Of a stretch of 32,113 bases of DNA, positions 23,242-31,244 are shown piece by piece; within the stretch, counting starts at the first letter, position 1, and each line of letters starts with the position of its first letter. The stretch covers positions 1 to 32,113 of the forward strand of contig JAPPPA010000087.1 in assembly GCA_028817755.1 (NCBI GenBank), written 5' to 3'. Source of the DNA: Gammaproteobacteria bacterium (GTDB taxonomy: Bacteria; Pseudomonadota; Gammaproteobacteria; JAPPPA01). A program made the position numbers and the translations under genes. The notes beneath the pieces were generated by a model. The model was not told the DNA's origin and did no database searches. It was given only the letters and a program-made list of their open reading frames with translations.

Positions 23242-24314
23242 GGCTTGCATTTAAGTAGCGTGTGTCCCCAGTGGTTTCCATTGGTTTTTTCGGTTACGAC
23301 AAAGCCTGCTTTTTCCAAGCATGGAATAAATACCGTAGATCGGTACATCTGGCTATTGCCGTTCGCGATAGCAGTGAAATACAGGGAGGTCATTTGTAAG
23401 CTGAACGCTCCGGCTTCGTACGGTTGCTCATCCCAGAAGTGCTCTAAAATATAGGCTTGTCCTCTAGAGGTTAGTGCGGGCTTAACTCGTTGCATGATTG
23501 ACGTGATCTCTGCTTCACCAAAACAGTCGAGAAACTGACTCATCCATACAGCGTCATATTTGCCAGGAATCTGCTGGTTTTCGTCCAGTAAATCTACCGC
23601 AATAAAGCTTATACGGTCACTGAGGCCGGCAGCTTCGACCTTCTTCTTGGCCATGTCTAGCTGGCCGGGAAGATCAGCGATCGTGATGTGTAGGTCGCTA
23701 GTGTTTGTGGCGCAATACATTGCCCATTTTCCGGTATTGCCGCCAATGTCTAACAACGTTTTAGGTTTGTCTTTGACAACCTCAGGGAGCACTTCGGGAA
23801 ACGCCTGATCGGAATAATAATGGTCAAAAGCAAACCAGCTTTTTTGAACATGGGGCTCAAGGCTACTTAGGGCCTGATAAACGGTGTCCCACTTGCCAAA
23901 TACGCTCAGCCCATCTGGTTGACCGCTTTGAACAGAACTACTCAACGATTGCATTGCTTCGTAGCAAACGTCTTGGGTGAAGTCCATATTGGCAACAGTC
24001 ATTGGGTCGTTAATGAGGAAATGTCCTGTTTTATCTAAGACCCAGTGCTCTTCTTGACCAGCCTTTCCCGGCTTTAGGTAGACAACCCCCATGCCTAGGC
24101 CTGCTTCCAGCAGTACGCGGACACCGTACTCACTTAGCTGCAGTTGCTGTGCAATATTGTCTAGTGACATTCCGTCGCGGCCAGATGCTTGTAAGAGTCT
24201 TAGGATGCCTAGATCGCGTAATGACTTAGCGGCCTGAAACGCTATAGGTGCAAAGGCTAGCTGCTGGGCGGCAGCACGTGCTTCAAGTGCTGAGCGTCTT
24301 TTTTTCATTTCCAA
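23238..24314 (-). CDS. SAM-dependent O-methyltransferase-like protein
   Basis: A 358-residue class I methyltransferase with an N-terminal winged-helix dimerisation domain (about 15-100, LRDLGILRLLQASGRDGMSLDNIAQQLQLSE in spirit, with its Leu-rich helices), like acetylserotonin or polyketide O-methyltransferases. The SAM-binding motif is LLDIGGNTGKW, with Asp189 and Gly191-192-195. Motifs ITIADLPGQLDMAKK and YDAVWMSQFLDCF follow. A TTG at 24314 is the probable start, because AGGGGAG lies six bases upstream of it; the ATG at 24308 would have a 12-base spacing. The classical catalytic histidine of plant enzymes (here in the FLDCF/HFWDEQ region) is uncertain. Substrate unknown. It is convergent with the hydrolase and followed by no terminator, since their stops overlap. 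Confidence 0.82.
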   Translation of the reverse strand: MEMKKRRSALEARAAAQQLAFAPIAFQAAKSLRDLGILRLLQASGRDGMSLDNIAQQLQLSEYGVRVLLEAGLGMGVVYLKPGKAGQEEHWVLDKTGHFLINDPMTVANMDFTQDVCYEAMQSLSSSVQSGQPDGLSVFGKWDTVYQALSSLEPHVQKSWFAFDHYYSDQAFPEVLPEVVKDKPKTLLDIGGNTGKWAMYCATNTSDLHITIADLPGQLDMAKKKVEAAGLSDRISFIAVDLLDENQQIPGKYDAVWMSQFLDCFGEAEITSIMQRVKPALTSRGQAYILEHFWDEQPYEAGAFSLQMTSLYFTAIANGNSQMYRSTVFIPCLEKAGFVVTEKTNGNHWGHTLLKCKP

Positions 24315-24332
24315 AATTTACTCCCCTAAAAG

Positions 24333-24364
24333 AAAAAGCCCGCAGGTGTAGCTGCGGGCTTTTT
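24333..24364. terminator. Terminator of the fadBA operon
   Basis: AAAAAGCCCGCAG-GTGTAG-CTGCGGGCTTTTT: a perfect 8-base GC stem flanked by A- and T-runs, between the fadA stop (24386) and the methyltransferase start (24314). It terminates fadBA on the minus strand and could also act in the other direction. Confidence 0.93.
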
Positions 24365-24385
24365 GACTACTGGTAGCGAACTTTA

Positions 24386-25555
24386 TTAAGACGCTTTTTC
24401 CAGAATGGTCGCAACACCTTGGCCAAGGCCGATGCACATGGTGGCTAGGCCGTACTCGGCGTCGTTTTGGTTCATGATGTGAGCCAATGCGCCGGTGATA
24501 CGGGTGCCAGAGCAACCTAGTGGGTGACCTAGGGCGATAGCGCCGCCTTTGATGTTGATGTTGTCCATCAAATCGGTGTCTTTAATGCCTAGTTCCTTAC
24601 ATACCGCTAGACCTTGTGCTGCAAAGGCTTCGTTTAGCTCAATGTAGTTCATGTCGGTGATATCTAAGCCTGCGGTTTTCAGTGCTTTCTGAGTCGCAGG
24701 AACCGGGCCGCGGCCCATGATGGAAGGCTCACAACCGGCTACGCCAGTGGCTTTAATGCGGGCCATTGGCTTCAGGCCAAGGGCTTTGGCTTTTTCTTCG
24801 CACATGACGATCATGCCGGCAGCGCCGTCAGACAATGCTGATGCGTTACCTGCGGTCACGGTGCCACCACGTGGGTTAAACACAGGGCGCAGTGAAGATA
24901 GGCCGTCGAAGCTAGCGTCTGCACGAGCCACTTCGTCAGTGTCGCAAACCACGGCGTTGCCGTCTTTGTCGTGGCCGACTACTGGGATGATTTCCCCCTT
25001 GTAGTTGTCGCCTTGTTGCTCAGCAATGGCTTTCTGGTGAGAAGCCAGTGAGAACTGATCTTGCTCTTCACGGGTAATGCCGTGCATTTTGCCGAGTAGT
25101 TCCGCAGTTAGGCCCATCATGCCAGCAGCGGCAGCGGTGTTAACCGATAGCGCTGGGTTGGCGTCGTAACCATGAGTCATGGGTACGTGGCCCATATGCT
25201 CTACACCACCTACCAAGTAGGTGTCGCCCATGCCAGCAGCGATGTTTGCTGCGGCAATGTGGATTGAGGTCATTGAAGAACCACATAGGCGGTTAACGGT
25301 TTGCGCAGGAACGCTGGTAGGAATACCGGCCAATAGCGCGGCGTTACGGCCGATGTTGTAGCCCTGCTCTAGGGTCTGCTGTACGCAGCCCCAGATAACG
25401 TCATCAATGTCTTCTGGGTTGATCGCTTCGTTACGCGCTAGTAGCGCTTTCATTACTTCGGCAGAAAGGTTTTCTGCACGAACATTACGAAACATGCCGT
25501 TCTTTGAACGACCCATTGCCGTACGAGCGGCGTCGATAATTACTGCATTTGCCAT
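24386..25555 (-). CDS. fadA: 3-ketoacyl-CoA thiolase FadA
   Basis: The beta subunit of the fatty-acid oxidation complex, 389 residues. It cleaves 3-ketoacyl-CoA with CoA to acetyl-CoA and a shortened acyl-CoA. The nucleophile is Cys91 (NRLCGSSM), as in E. coli FadA. His344 lies in GGAIALGHPLGCSG and the second cysteine, Cys374, in MCIGLGQG. NEAFAAQ is also conserved. Length and sequence match the FadA group throughout. ATG 25555 follows an AGGAG-like site on the minus strand (GGAG in cctaggagattaag order, 25561-25568). It is 22 bases downstream of fadB and transcribed with it; the operon ends at the terminator 24333-24364. Confidence 0.96.
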   Translation of the reverse strand: MANAVIIDAARTAMGRSKNGMFRNVRAENLSAEVMKALLARNEAINPEDIDDVIWGCVQQTLEQGYNIGRNAALLAGIPTSVPAQTVNRLCGSSMTSIHIAAANIAAGMGDTYLVGGVEHMGHVPMTHGYDANPALSVNTAAAAGMMGLTAELLGKMHGITREEQDQFSLASHQKAIAEQQGDNYKGEIIPVVGHDKDGNAVVCDTDEVARADASFDGLSSLRPVFNPRGGTVTAGNASALSDGAAGMIVMCEEKAKALGLKPMARIKATGVAGCEPSIMGRGPVPATQKALKTAGLDITDMNYIELNEAFAAQGLAVCKELGIKDTDLMDNINIKGGAIALGHPLGCSGTRITGALAHIMNQNDAEYGLATMCIGLGQGVATILEKAS

Positions 25556-25577
25556 GGTCTTAATCTCCTAGGCTTGC

Positions 25578-27734
25578 TTACGCGTAGTATTTGGTGCCGG
25601 CGGCAGCCATTTCACGCATTTTTTCAGTCGGTTCAAACAGTTTGCCCAAGTGGCTGTATTTCTCATCGCAAGCTTTCACGATGTTCGCCATGCCTAGGGT
25701 GTCTGCATACTTAAGCGCACCACCGCGGAACGGTGGGAAGCCGATGCCCATGATCAAGCCCATATCAGCTTCTTGAGCTGAATCTACGATGCCTTCTTCT
25801 AGGCAGCGGGCGGTTTCAATGATCATTGGGATCATGTGGCGCTCGATGATTTCTTCATCGGAGAAGTCTTTGCGGCCTGGGCGAACTTCGTCCAATAGTG
25901 CTTCGATTTCTTCGTTGTAGGTTTTCTTCGGCTTACCTTTACGGTCTGGCACGTACTCGTAGTAACCCTTGCCGTTCTTCTGACCAAAGCGTTCGTTTTC
26001 ATACAGCACGTCTAGCGCAGAACGCTCATCAACCTTCATGCGGTCTGGGTAGCCTTCTGCCAAAACGTCGCCTACGTGGTGAGAGGTATCTACACCCACA
26101 ACGTCGTTCAGGTAAGCAGGGCCCATTGGCCAGCCGAATTTTTCCATCACTTTATCGATCTTGCGGAAATCAGCGCCTTCGCTCATTAGGCCGCCAAAGC
26201 CGAAGAAGTATGGGAATAGGATGCGGTTTACCAAGAAGCCAGGGCAGTCGTTAACCACGATTGGGGTTTTGCCCATCGCGCTGGCGTAAGCCACGGTGGT
26301 AGCAATGGCTTCGTCAGATGATTTCTCACCACGAATAATTTCAACCAGTGGCATACGGTGCACAGGGTTAAAGAAGTGCATGCCGCAGAAGTTTTCAGGC
26401 TTCTCTAGCGCTTCGGCTAGGTAGCTGATTGAGATTGAAGAAGTGTTAGAAGTCAGGATGGTGCCTTCTTTTACGTTCTTCTCAACGTCGGCTAGTACAG
26501 CGTGCTTAACCTTAGGGTTTTCAACAACCGCTTCAACCACGATGTCTACTTCACCAAAGTCGCCGTAGCTAAGTGTTGGACGAATGCTAGATAGGATTTT
26601 GCCCATCTTGGCGTTGTCCATCTTCTTACGCTCAACCTGCTTAGAAAGCAGCTTGGTGGCTTCGCCCATGCCTAGCTCTAGCGCTGGCTCGGCGATGTCT
26701 TTCATGATGATTGGGGTGCCTTTAGAGGCAGACTGGTAAGCAATACCGCCGCCCATAATGCCCGCGCCCAATACCGCCGCTTGCTTCACTTCTTTAGCAA
26801 TCTTGGCGTGGCCTTTACCTAGTTTCTTCAGGTATTGGTCATTCAAGAATAGGCCAATCAAAGAATCAGCAACGGTGGTTTGCGCCACTTTGGCGAAACC
26901 TTTGTTTTCTACTAGCAGTGCGTCATCACGGCTCATGCCAGCCGCTTTTTGAATACCTTTAACGGCTTCAACCGGTGCTGGGTAGTGAGGGCCAGCTTTA
27001 CCAGCAATAAAGCCTTTGGCAGTTTCGAATACCATCATGGCTTCGATTGGGCCTAGCTGTAGTGGGCCGGTTTTCTGTGCGCGGCGTGCTTTCCAGTCGA
27101 AAGTGCCGTTGATGGCTAGCTCAAGCATGGCTAGTGCAGCATCACGTTCTTGGCCGTCGGCAACTACTGAGTCAACCGCACCAATTTTCAGTGCTTTCTC
27201 TGGCTTGTTCGGGGTGCCGCCAGCAATCCATTCGATCGCGTTATCAGCACCGACTAGGCGTGGCAAACGTACGGTGCCACCGAAACCAGGGAAGATGCCT
27301 AGCTTAACTTCTGGCAAACCAACTGAAGCTTTGCTGCCCGCGACGCGGTAGTCGGTAGTTAGCGCCATTTCGAAACCGCCGCCTAGGGCGATGCCGTTGA
27401 TGGCGGTGATTGAAGGCATGTCTAAATCTTCAATGGCGTTAAATACGTCATTCGATTCTTTTAGCCAGCCAAGTAGCTTCTCTTCGCCTTCGCTAAAGCT
27501 TTTGCCAAACTCGGTAATGTCGGCGCCAACAATAAATACTTTTTTGCCAGAGCTAACTAACAAGCCCTTTACGCCAGAAGCAGCAATGGCTTCGCCAGCG
27601 GCTTTTAGCTCGCCAACGGTTTCGGCGTTGAACTTGTTAACAGAGTCGTTTTGGTTGTCGAACACTAGCTCGGCGATCGGGCCGGCTTTGCTGTCGACTT
27701 GTGAGACCTGAATGGTCTGTCCTTGGTAAATCAT
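25578..27734 (-). CDS. fadB: Fatty-acid oxidation complex subunit alpha FadB
   Basis: A 718-residue multifunctional enzyme (E. coli 729). It combines enoyl-CoA hydratase/isomerase and 3-hydroxyacyl-CoA dehydrogenase, forming a complex with FadA. The N-terminal crotonase part has GIALGGGFEMALTTDYR and LPEVKLGIFPGFGG. The dehydrogenase part has the NAD motif GAGIMG at 323-328, then NTSSISISYLA and CGMHFFNPVHRMPLVEI, which contains the catalytic His. The start chosen is ATG 27734 (MIYQGQTI), aligning with E. coli MLYKGDTL. AGGAG lies 11 bases upstream, which is somewhat long. A frame reaching to 27836 has no family match. A large hairpin lies 47-110 bases upstream. The divergent gene is a GNAT protein. 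Confidence 0.96.
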   Translation of the reverse strand: MIYQGQTIQVSQVDSKAGPIAELVFDNQNDSVNKFNAETVGELKAAGEAIAASGVKGLLVSSGKKVFIVGADITEFGKSFSEGEEKLLGWLKESNDVFNAIEDLDMPSITAINGIALGGGFEMALTTDYRVAGSKASVGLPEVKLGIFPGFGGTVRLPRLVGADNAIEWIAGGTPNKPEKALKIGAVDSVVADGQERDAALAMLELAINGTFDWKARRAQKTGPLQLGPIEAMMVFETAKGFIAGKAGPHYPAPVEAVKGIQKAAGMSRDDALLVENKGFAKVAQTTVADSLIGLFLNDQYLKKLGKGHAKIAKEVKQAAVLGAGIMGGGIAYQSASKGTPIIMKDIAEPALELGMGEATKLLSKQVERKKMDNAKMGKILSSIRPTLSYGDFGEVDIVVEAVVENPKVKHAVLADVEKNVKEGTILTSNTSSISISYLAEALEKPENFCGMHFFNPVHRMPLVEIIRGEKSSDEAIATTVAYASAMGKTPIVVNDCPGFLVNRILFPYFFGFGGLMSEGADFRKIDKVMEKFGWPMGPAYLNDVVGVDTSHHVGDVLAEGYPDRMKVDERSALDVLYENERFGQKNGKGYYEYVPDRKGKPKKTYNEEIEALLDEVRPGRKDFSDEEIIERHMIPMIIETARCLEEGIVDSAQEADMGLIMGIGFPPFRGGALKYADTLGMANIVKACDEKYSHLGKLFEPTEKMREMAAAGTKYYA

Positions 27735-28018
27735 CTTGCGGATTGCTCCTGTAACGAAGACGGATATTAAGAATTCGGGTGGCGGGCTTTGTAGTAATGC
27801 TTTTGAGCAACGCCTAGGGACTGCGCATTCTGGCAAAGCCCGCCCCGCCGAGCAAGCGCTTGGCGAAATGGGTTAACAACCGCGCTAGTTTGTCGCCTTG
27901 GCGCACTCGCTTAATCGATCAAATTCATCGGATTGATTTAAGTAATGGGGCTTATTTGTGGTAAAACAATGGCTGGAGCCCAATCATGCTGACGCGCGAA
28001 AAGCGTTAAATAACAACA
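27735..28018. other. Divergent intergenic region between fadB and a GNAT gene
   Basis: This 284-base region should hold the promoters of both genes, but no clear sigma70 pair stands out. It contains a large inverted repeat (27781-27844, listed separately). Near 27913-27938 lies a looser one, AATCGATC and GATTGATT separated by 10 bases with one mismatch, which might be a fatty-acid regulator site. I see no match to a classical GAAAC-N4-GTTTC PsrA-type site. Confidence 0.45.
27781..27844. repeat. 64-base imperfect hairpin upstream of fadB
   Basis: Outer arms GGCGGGCTTTG (27781-27791) and CAAAGCCCGCC (27834-27844) pair perfectly over 11 bases. After a symmetric 4-by-4 internal loop a second helix pairs AATGC (27796-27800) with GCATT (27825-27829), leaving a 24-base apical region. 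In the fadB transcript, if transcription starts upstream of 27844, this would be a strong leader structure. Alternatively it is a DNA-level repeat unit. There is no T-run for an intrinsic terminator. Confidence 0.65.
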
Positions 28019-28672
28019 ATGAATGCCCCAGCTGACCGAGACACACTAATGAACCCAGCGCATGTCACCATTGAAAACCTAACCCGCAGGCATTTGCCTG
28101 ATGCGGTAGAGGTAATTGCGCAAGCGTTTTACCGTAACCCGCTGGCAATACATGCTTTCCCGGGTGTGGGTGACGATACGCGTTTACGCCGTGTACGCCG
28201 TATTTATCGCAGCGTGATGGAAATTGCATTTCAGCGTGGGCGTGTTTTTGTGGTGCGTATCTCTGGCCGCATTGCTGGCGCGGCGGTGGTTTATCCTCCC
28301 AGTGCAGATGTACAAACGTTACTGGGTAGAGCGTTAAGTGGCGTTGGCGCCTTAACAGTGGGGCCGCGTGCATCGATGCGTTATGTGGCTTACGAGCGTG
28401 AAATTCGCAAGATGCGCCCGAAAGAGCCGCATTGGTACCTATTCTTTTTGGGTGTTACGCCTGCGTTTCATGGCCAAGGTATCGGCTCTGCATTTGTAAA
28501 GCACGTTTGCCGTATGGCTGATGCTGATGGCGTACCATGCTATTTGGAAACTAGCGTTAAACCGCAAATCGAGTTTTATGGCGCTTATGGTTTTGAGCTA
28601 AAAGAAAGCCGAACATTGAAACAACTAGATGGCTTGGTGGTGAACGGAATGGTCCGCCCAGCCAAGCAATAG
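28019..28672 (+). CDS. GNAT-family N-acetyltransferase
   Basis: A 217-residue acetyl-CoA-dependent N-acyltransferase. The acetyl-CoA motif A is LGVTPAFHGQGIGSAFVKHV (Gln-x-x-Gly-x-Gly/Ala type, about 143-162), and the C-terminal part PQIEFYGAYGFELKE is the usual motif B. The first 60 residues carry the N-terminal strands and helices. The start is unsure: ATG 28019 has no clear ribosome binding site, and ATG 28049 (residue 11) is an alternative. The acceptor is unknown. It is divergent from fadB and convergent with a cytochrome c gene, with a bidirectional terminator between. Confidence 0.82.
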   Translation: MNAPADRDTLMNPAHVTIENLTRRHLPDAVEVIAQAFYRNPLAIHAFPGVGDDTRLRRVRRIYRSVMEIAFQRGRVFVVRISGRIAGAAVVYPPSADVQTLLGRALSGVGALTVGPRASMRYVAYEREIRKMRPKEPHWYLFFLGVTPAFHGQGIGSAFVKHVCRMADADGVPCYLETSVKPQIEFYGAYGFELKESRTLKQLDGLVVNGMVRPAKQ

Positions 28673-28691
28673 CGCTTTAATTGAGTAGATA

Positions 28692-28729
28692 AAAAAAGCC
28701 CCGTGAGTTTGCACTCGCGGGGCTTTTTT
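28692..28729. terminator. Bidirectional terminator between GNAT and cytochrome c genes
   Basis: AAAAAAGCCCCGTGAG-TTTGCA-CTCGCGGGGCTTTTTT: a 10-base stem with one G-U pair, flanked by A- and T-runs. It serves the plus-strand GNAT gene and the minus-strand cytochrome pair. Confidence 0.93.
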
Positions 28730-28747
28730 ATGGCTTGAAGCAGCGCG

Positions 28748-29056
28748 TTACTTAAGGCCGTCTTGCGAGGCGAAGTAAACCGCTAGGTCTTCAATATCTT
28801 GATCAGACAGGCCAGCAGCCATGCCTTTCATGATTGGGTTGGTACGGGTGCCGTTCTTATAAGCATTTAGTGCCTGTACTAGGTAGCTGCGATGCTGACC
28901 GGCCAAAATAGGGTTAGCAGCGATAGTGCTGTTGCCGCCAACGCCGTGGCAAGCGTTACAAGCAGCCGCTTTTTGTTCGCCAGCAGCAGCGTCGCCACCA
29001 GCGTGAGCTAGGCCAGCAGTGGCCACTAGGGCAGAAGCAATAAGTAGTTTTTTCAT
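28748..29056 (-). CDS. Periplasmic monoheme cytochrome c (c553/c4-domain type)
   Basis: A 102-residue class I cytochrome c for periplasmic electron transfer. The Sec signal is residues 1-19 (cleaved after AHA). The heme motif CNACH is at 33-37, with His37 as one axial ligand, and Met76 in NPIMKGMA is the likely second. GLSDQDIEDLAVYFASQ is the conserved C-terminal helix. The size is one domain of a diheme cytochrome c4. It is 11 bases after a second monoheme cytochrome on the same strand, so the pair is an operon that might together replace a diheme protein. The terminal oxidase or other partner is not in the window. Confidence 0.9.
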   Translation of the reverse strand: MKKLLIASALVATAGLAHAGGDAAAGEQKAAACNACHGVGGNSTIAANPILAGQHRSYLVQALNAYKNGTRTNPIMKGMAAGLSDQDIEDLAVYFASQDGLK

Positions 29057-29067
29057 GTTTCTAGCTC

Positions 29068-29397
29068 CTAAGGCTTGTTAGCTGGGTTAGCGAAGAACGC
29101 AGCAATATCTGCCATATCTTGGTCAGAAAGGTCTGCGGCTTGAGATTTCATGGTTTCGTGTACACGTTGGTCGTCGCGGTAGGCTTTAAGCGATGCAACG
29201 ATAAAATCAGCGTGTTGGCCCCAAAGCTTAGGCACGCGGTAGCTTGGGTATACGTTGAAGTAACCGTCTACACCATGGCAACCCATGCATGTTTGCGCTT
29301 TCTTCTCGCCCGCGGCTTCATCGCCTGCGGCTAAAACGGTGGCACTGCTTAACATCGCGGTAGCGGCAGCAGCGGCTAATACGGTTTTCTTCAACAT
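29068..29397 (-). CDS. Periplasmic monoheme cytochrome c
   Basis: A 109-residue class I cytochrome c. The start is ATG 29397 (MLKKTVLAA), with GGAA six bases upstream; a TTG four codons earlier would overlap that site. Signal residues 1-24 end VLAA. The heme motif is CMGCH at 37-41, and Met83 (HETMKSQA) is the probable second axial ligand. The stretch DGYFNVYPSYRVPKLWGQH between heme and Met is longer and more aromatic than in its neighbour. Helix DLSDQDMADIAAFF matches the neighbouring cytochrome, so the two probably arose by duplication. Confidence 0.9.
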   Translation of the reverse strand: MLKKTVLAAAAATAMLSSATVLAAGDEAAGEKKAQTCMGCHGVDGYFNVYPSYRVPKLWGQHADFIVASLKAYRDDQRVHETMKSQAADLSDQDMADIAAFFANPANKP

Positions 29398-29481
29398 ATA
29401 AGGTTCCAATTTGGCGTAAAGCTAGGAAGTGCGGGAATTTTAAACTGCTATGGCCCGCCACACAAATAACAAGTGCTGTTC

Positions 29482-29790
29482 TTATTGCGCTAGGTTTTGA
29501 ATAAACACCACTGCAGTCATCGCCATCACAATGGCGCCGGCTTCGGTTAGCCAGATCCAAGCGCCGTGCTTGCCCTTTAGCTGAGGCCGTAAGCCCCAGG
29601 CTGTTAGCCCCGTGCAGGCGACAAATCCGCCAATGAATAGCGTGACCAAGAAAATGCCGTGTAGCTCTTCTTGGCTGGTACGGATCTCGCCCAAAACTGC
29701 GCTATAAAGCACAATCACCGCTAACATCACTAACTCGAAAAAGCTGAAAAAAACGGCTAAGCAAAAGTTAATCCAGAAAAGAGAGCGCAT
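29482..29790 (-). CDS. Small three-helix membrane protein, unknown function
   Basis: A 102-residue inner-membrane protein with three hydrophobic segments: about 4-32 (LFWINFCLAVFFSFFELVM and on), 46-67 (IFLVTLFIGGFVACTGLTAW) and 77-99 (AWIWLTEAGAIVMAMTAVVF). I do not recognise a family. ATG 29790 is only 7 bases from the divergent sirtuin start, so its ribosome binding site (GGA about 10 bases upstream) falls inside the sirtuin gene. It lies 84 bases ahead of the cytochrome pair on the same strand and could be co-transcribed with it. Confidence 0.68.
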   Translation of the reverse strand: MRSLFWINFCLAVFFSFFELVMLAVIVLYSAVLGEIRTSQEELHGIFLVTLFIGGFVACTGLTAWGLRPQLKGKHGAWIWLTEAGAIVMAMTAVVFIQNLAQ

Positions 29791-29797
29791 GATTTAG

Positions 29798-30601
29798 ATG
29801 TCCAACAGTGAATTCGACGCAGCGACATTAGTACAAAGTGCAGATTTTACCGCAGTGCTGGCCGCGCTGGCTGCTGCAAAACGCGTGTTCTTTATTACCG
29901 GTGCTGGAATTTCGGCGGAATCTGGTTTGCCTACTTACCGAGGCGTTACCGGCCTATATAACCAAGAGCATACCGAAGACGAAGTGCCGATTGAGGCGGC
30001 CTTGTCTGGCGATATGTTGCGCCAACGCCCGGCGTTAACGTGGAAATACCTGCGCCAGATTGAATCAGGCTGTCGCCGAGCAGGCTTTAATGCCGCGCAT
30101 GCGGCTATCGCCGAGCTGCAGAAACATAGGCACGTCTGCGTGTTAACGCAGAATATTGATGGCTTTCACAATGATGCCGGTAGCCGCAATGTGATTGAGA
30201 TTCACGGTAACGCGCGCACTGTTTTTTGCACAGCCTGTGATTGGCGCGAAGACGTTAGCGACTATAGCCGCTGGGACGGCAATGACGATGCGCCATGTTG
30301 TCCAGGGTGTGGCGATTTACTGCGCCCTACCGTTGTGCTGTTTGGCGAGATGTTACCGAGTGACGCGCTCGACAAGCTGTACGCCGAGCTAAACAAAGGT
30401 TTTGACTTGGTGTTTAGCGTGGGTACCAGCAGTGTTTTTCCTTATATCGTGCAGCCTGTATTAGATGCTGCCCGACAGGGCATCCCAACGGTGGAAGTTA
30501 ACCCGTCGAACACCGATATCAGCAAGTTGGTCGACTACAAATTCGCGGCGCCAGCAGGCGTGGTGCTGCCGGCGTTAGTGAATCATTTAGCGTCTGGGTA
30601 A
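29798..30601 (+). CDS. Sir2-family NAD-dependent protein deacylase
   Basis: A 267-residue cytosolic sirtuin that removes acyl groups from lysines using NAD. The NAD motif is GAGISAESGLPTYRG at 35-49; TQNIDGFH is at 117-124; the catalytic His is 136 (IHGN). The zinc ligands are Cys144-x2-Cys147 and Cys168-x2-Cys171 (with an extra Cys167). VVLFGEMLP and VGTSSVFPY follow as expected. The Tyr-x2-Arg pair used by SIRT5 and E. coli CobB for succinyl groups is not visible in the aligned segment (WKYLRQ, 82-87). An N-terminal 27-residue extension precedes the core. It is head-to-head with a small membrane protein, with 7 bases between starts. Its 3' end overlaps the PEBP-like gene by 19 bases. Confidence 0.92.
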   Translation: MSNSEFDAATLVQSADFTAVLAALAAAKRVFFITGAGISAESGLPTYRGVTGLYNQEHTEDEVPIEAALSGDMLRQRPALTWKYLRQIESGCRRAGFNAAHAAIAELQKHRHVCVLTQNIDGFHNDAGSRNVIEIHGNARTVFCTACDWREDVSDYSRWDGNDDAPCCPGCGDLLRPTVVLFGEMLPSDALDKLYAELNKGFDLVFSVGTSSVFPYIVQPVLDAARQGIPTVEVNPSNTDISKLVDYKFAAPAGVVLPALVNHLASG

Positions 30602-31203
30602 ATGTGATAGCTGCCTACTAGCTCTGCTTGCGCCAGCACATGGCCTTCTATGGCGGCGAGTACCGTGCCCCCGGTAAATGCCCCGTCGACCTCACAGCAT
30701 TCCAAGTCAGTGGCGAAGAGCTGAAAGCGATATTGATGAACGCGTTCGTCATTCCACGGCGGGCATGGACCATCGTAACCGTAATAGTCCCCGGCCATAT
30801 CGGCATCGCCCGCAAACCAGCCGGTGTAATCGTTAATACCTTGGCGGCCGGGCCCGGTTGGCGATTGCTTGCCACCCGCGGTAATGCCGTCACTACAGTA
30901 GCCTTCGGCAATGCTGTTTACGCCAACTGGGATGTCTACCATCACCCAGTGATAGAAATCACAACGGGGTAAGGTGTGAGGTACGGTTTTGCCTGCTTGG
31001 TTTACGTCATCGCCAACCGTGGGTACTTCGGTATCTACGCATAGCAGCACAAAGCTTTTGGTGCCTTCCGGTGCGTCTGTCCAGCTTAGTTGTGGGTTTT
31101 TGTTGGGGCATAGCTCAACGTTATTGATCGGGTGGTGTTTGCCAAAAGCAAAGTCGCTGGGAATGGCGTCGCCGTTGGTAAAGCTATTGCTGGTAAGCTG
31201 CAT
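30583..31203 (-). CDS. YbhB/YbcL-family PEBP-like protein
   Basis: A 206-residue phosphatidylethanolamine-binding-protein-like protein. Family signatures are NPQLSWTDAPEGTKSFVLLC with the ligand-site Asp in CVDTEVP, FYHWVMVDIP, and GPCPPWNDERVHQYRFQLFATDLE, the GxCPP...H-x-Y...F-x-A block. It is longer than E. coli YbhB (158) because of insertions around VPTVGDDVNQAGKTV and YTGWFAGDADMAGDYYG. There is no signal peptide, so it is probably cytosolic. Its cellular role is unknown, as for most of the family. ATG 31203 has AGGAGACTT upstream (GGAG, six bases). Its end overlaps the sirtuin end by 19 bases. Confidence 0.88.
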   Translation of the reverse strand: MQLTSNSFTNGDAIPSDFAFGKHHPINNVELCPNKNPQLSWTDAPEGTKSFVLLCVDTEVPTVGDDVNQAGKTVPHTLPRCDFYHWVMVDIPVGVNSIAEGYCSDGITAGGKQSPTGPGRQGINDYTGWFAGDADMAGDYYGYDGPCPPWNDERVHQYRFQLFATDLECCEVDGAFTGGTVLAAIEGHVLAQAELVGSYHIYPDAK

Positions 31204-31244
31204 CGAAAGTCTCCTGTGTTTGTTACCAGCTTACGGAAAACCCC

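Noticed and set aside
27735..27836. Extended FadB N-terminus up to 27836
   Set aside because: The extension lies over the large hairpin and matches nothing in FadB; MIYQGQTI at 27734 aligns with the E. coli start.
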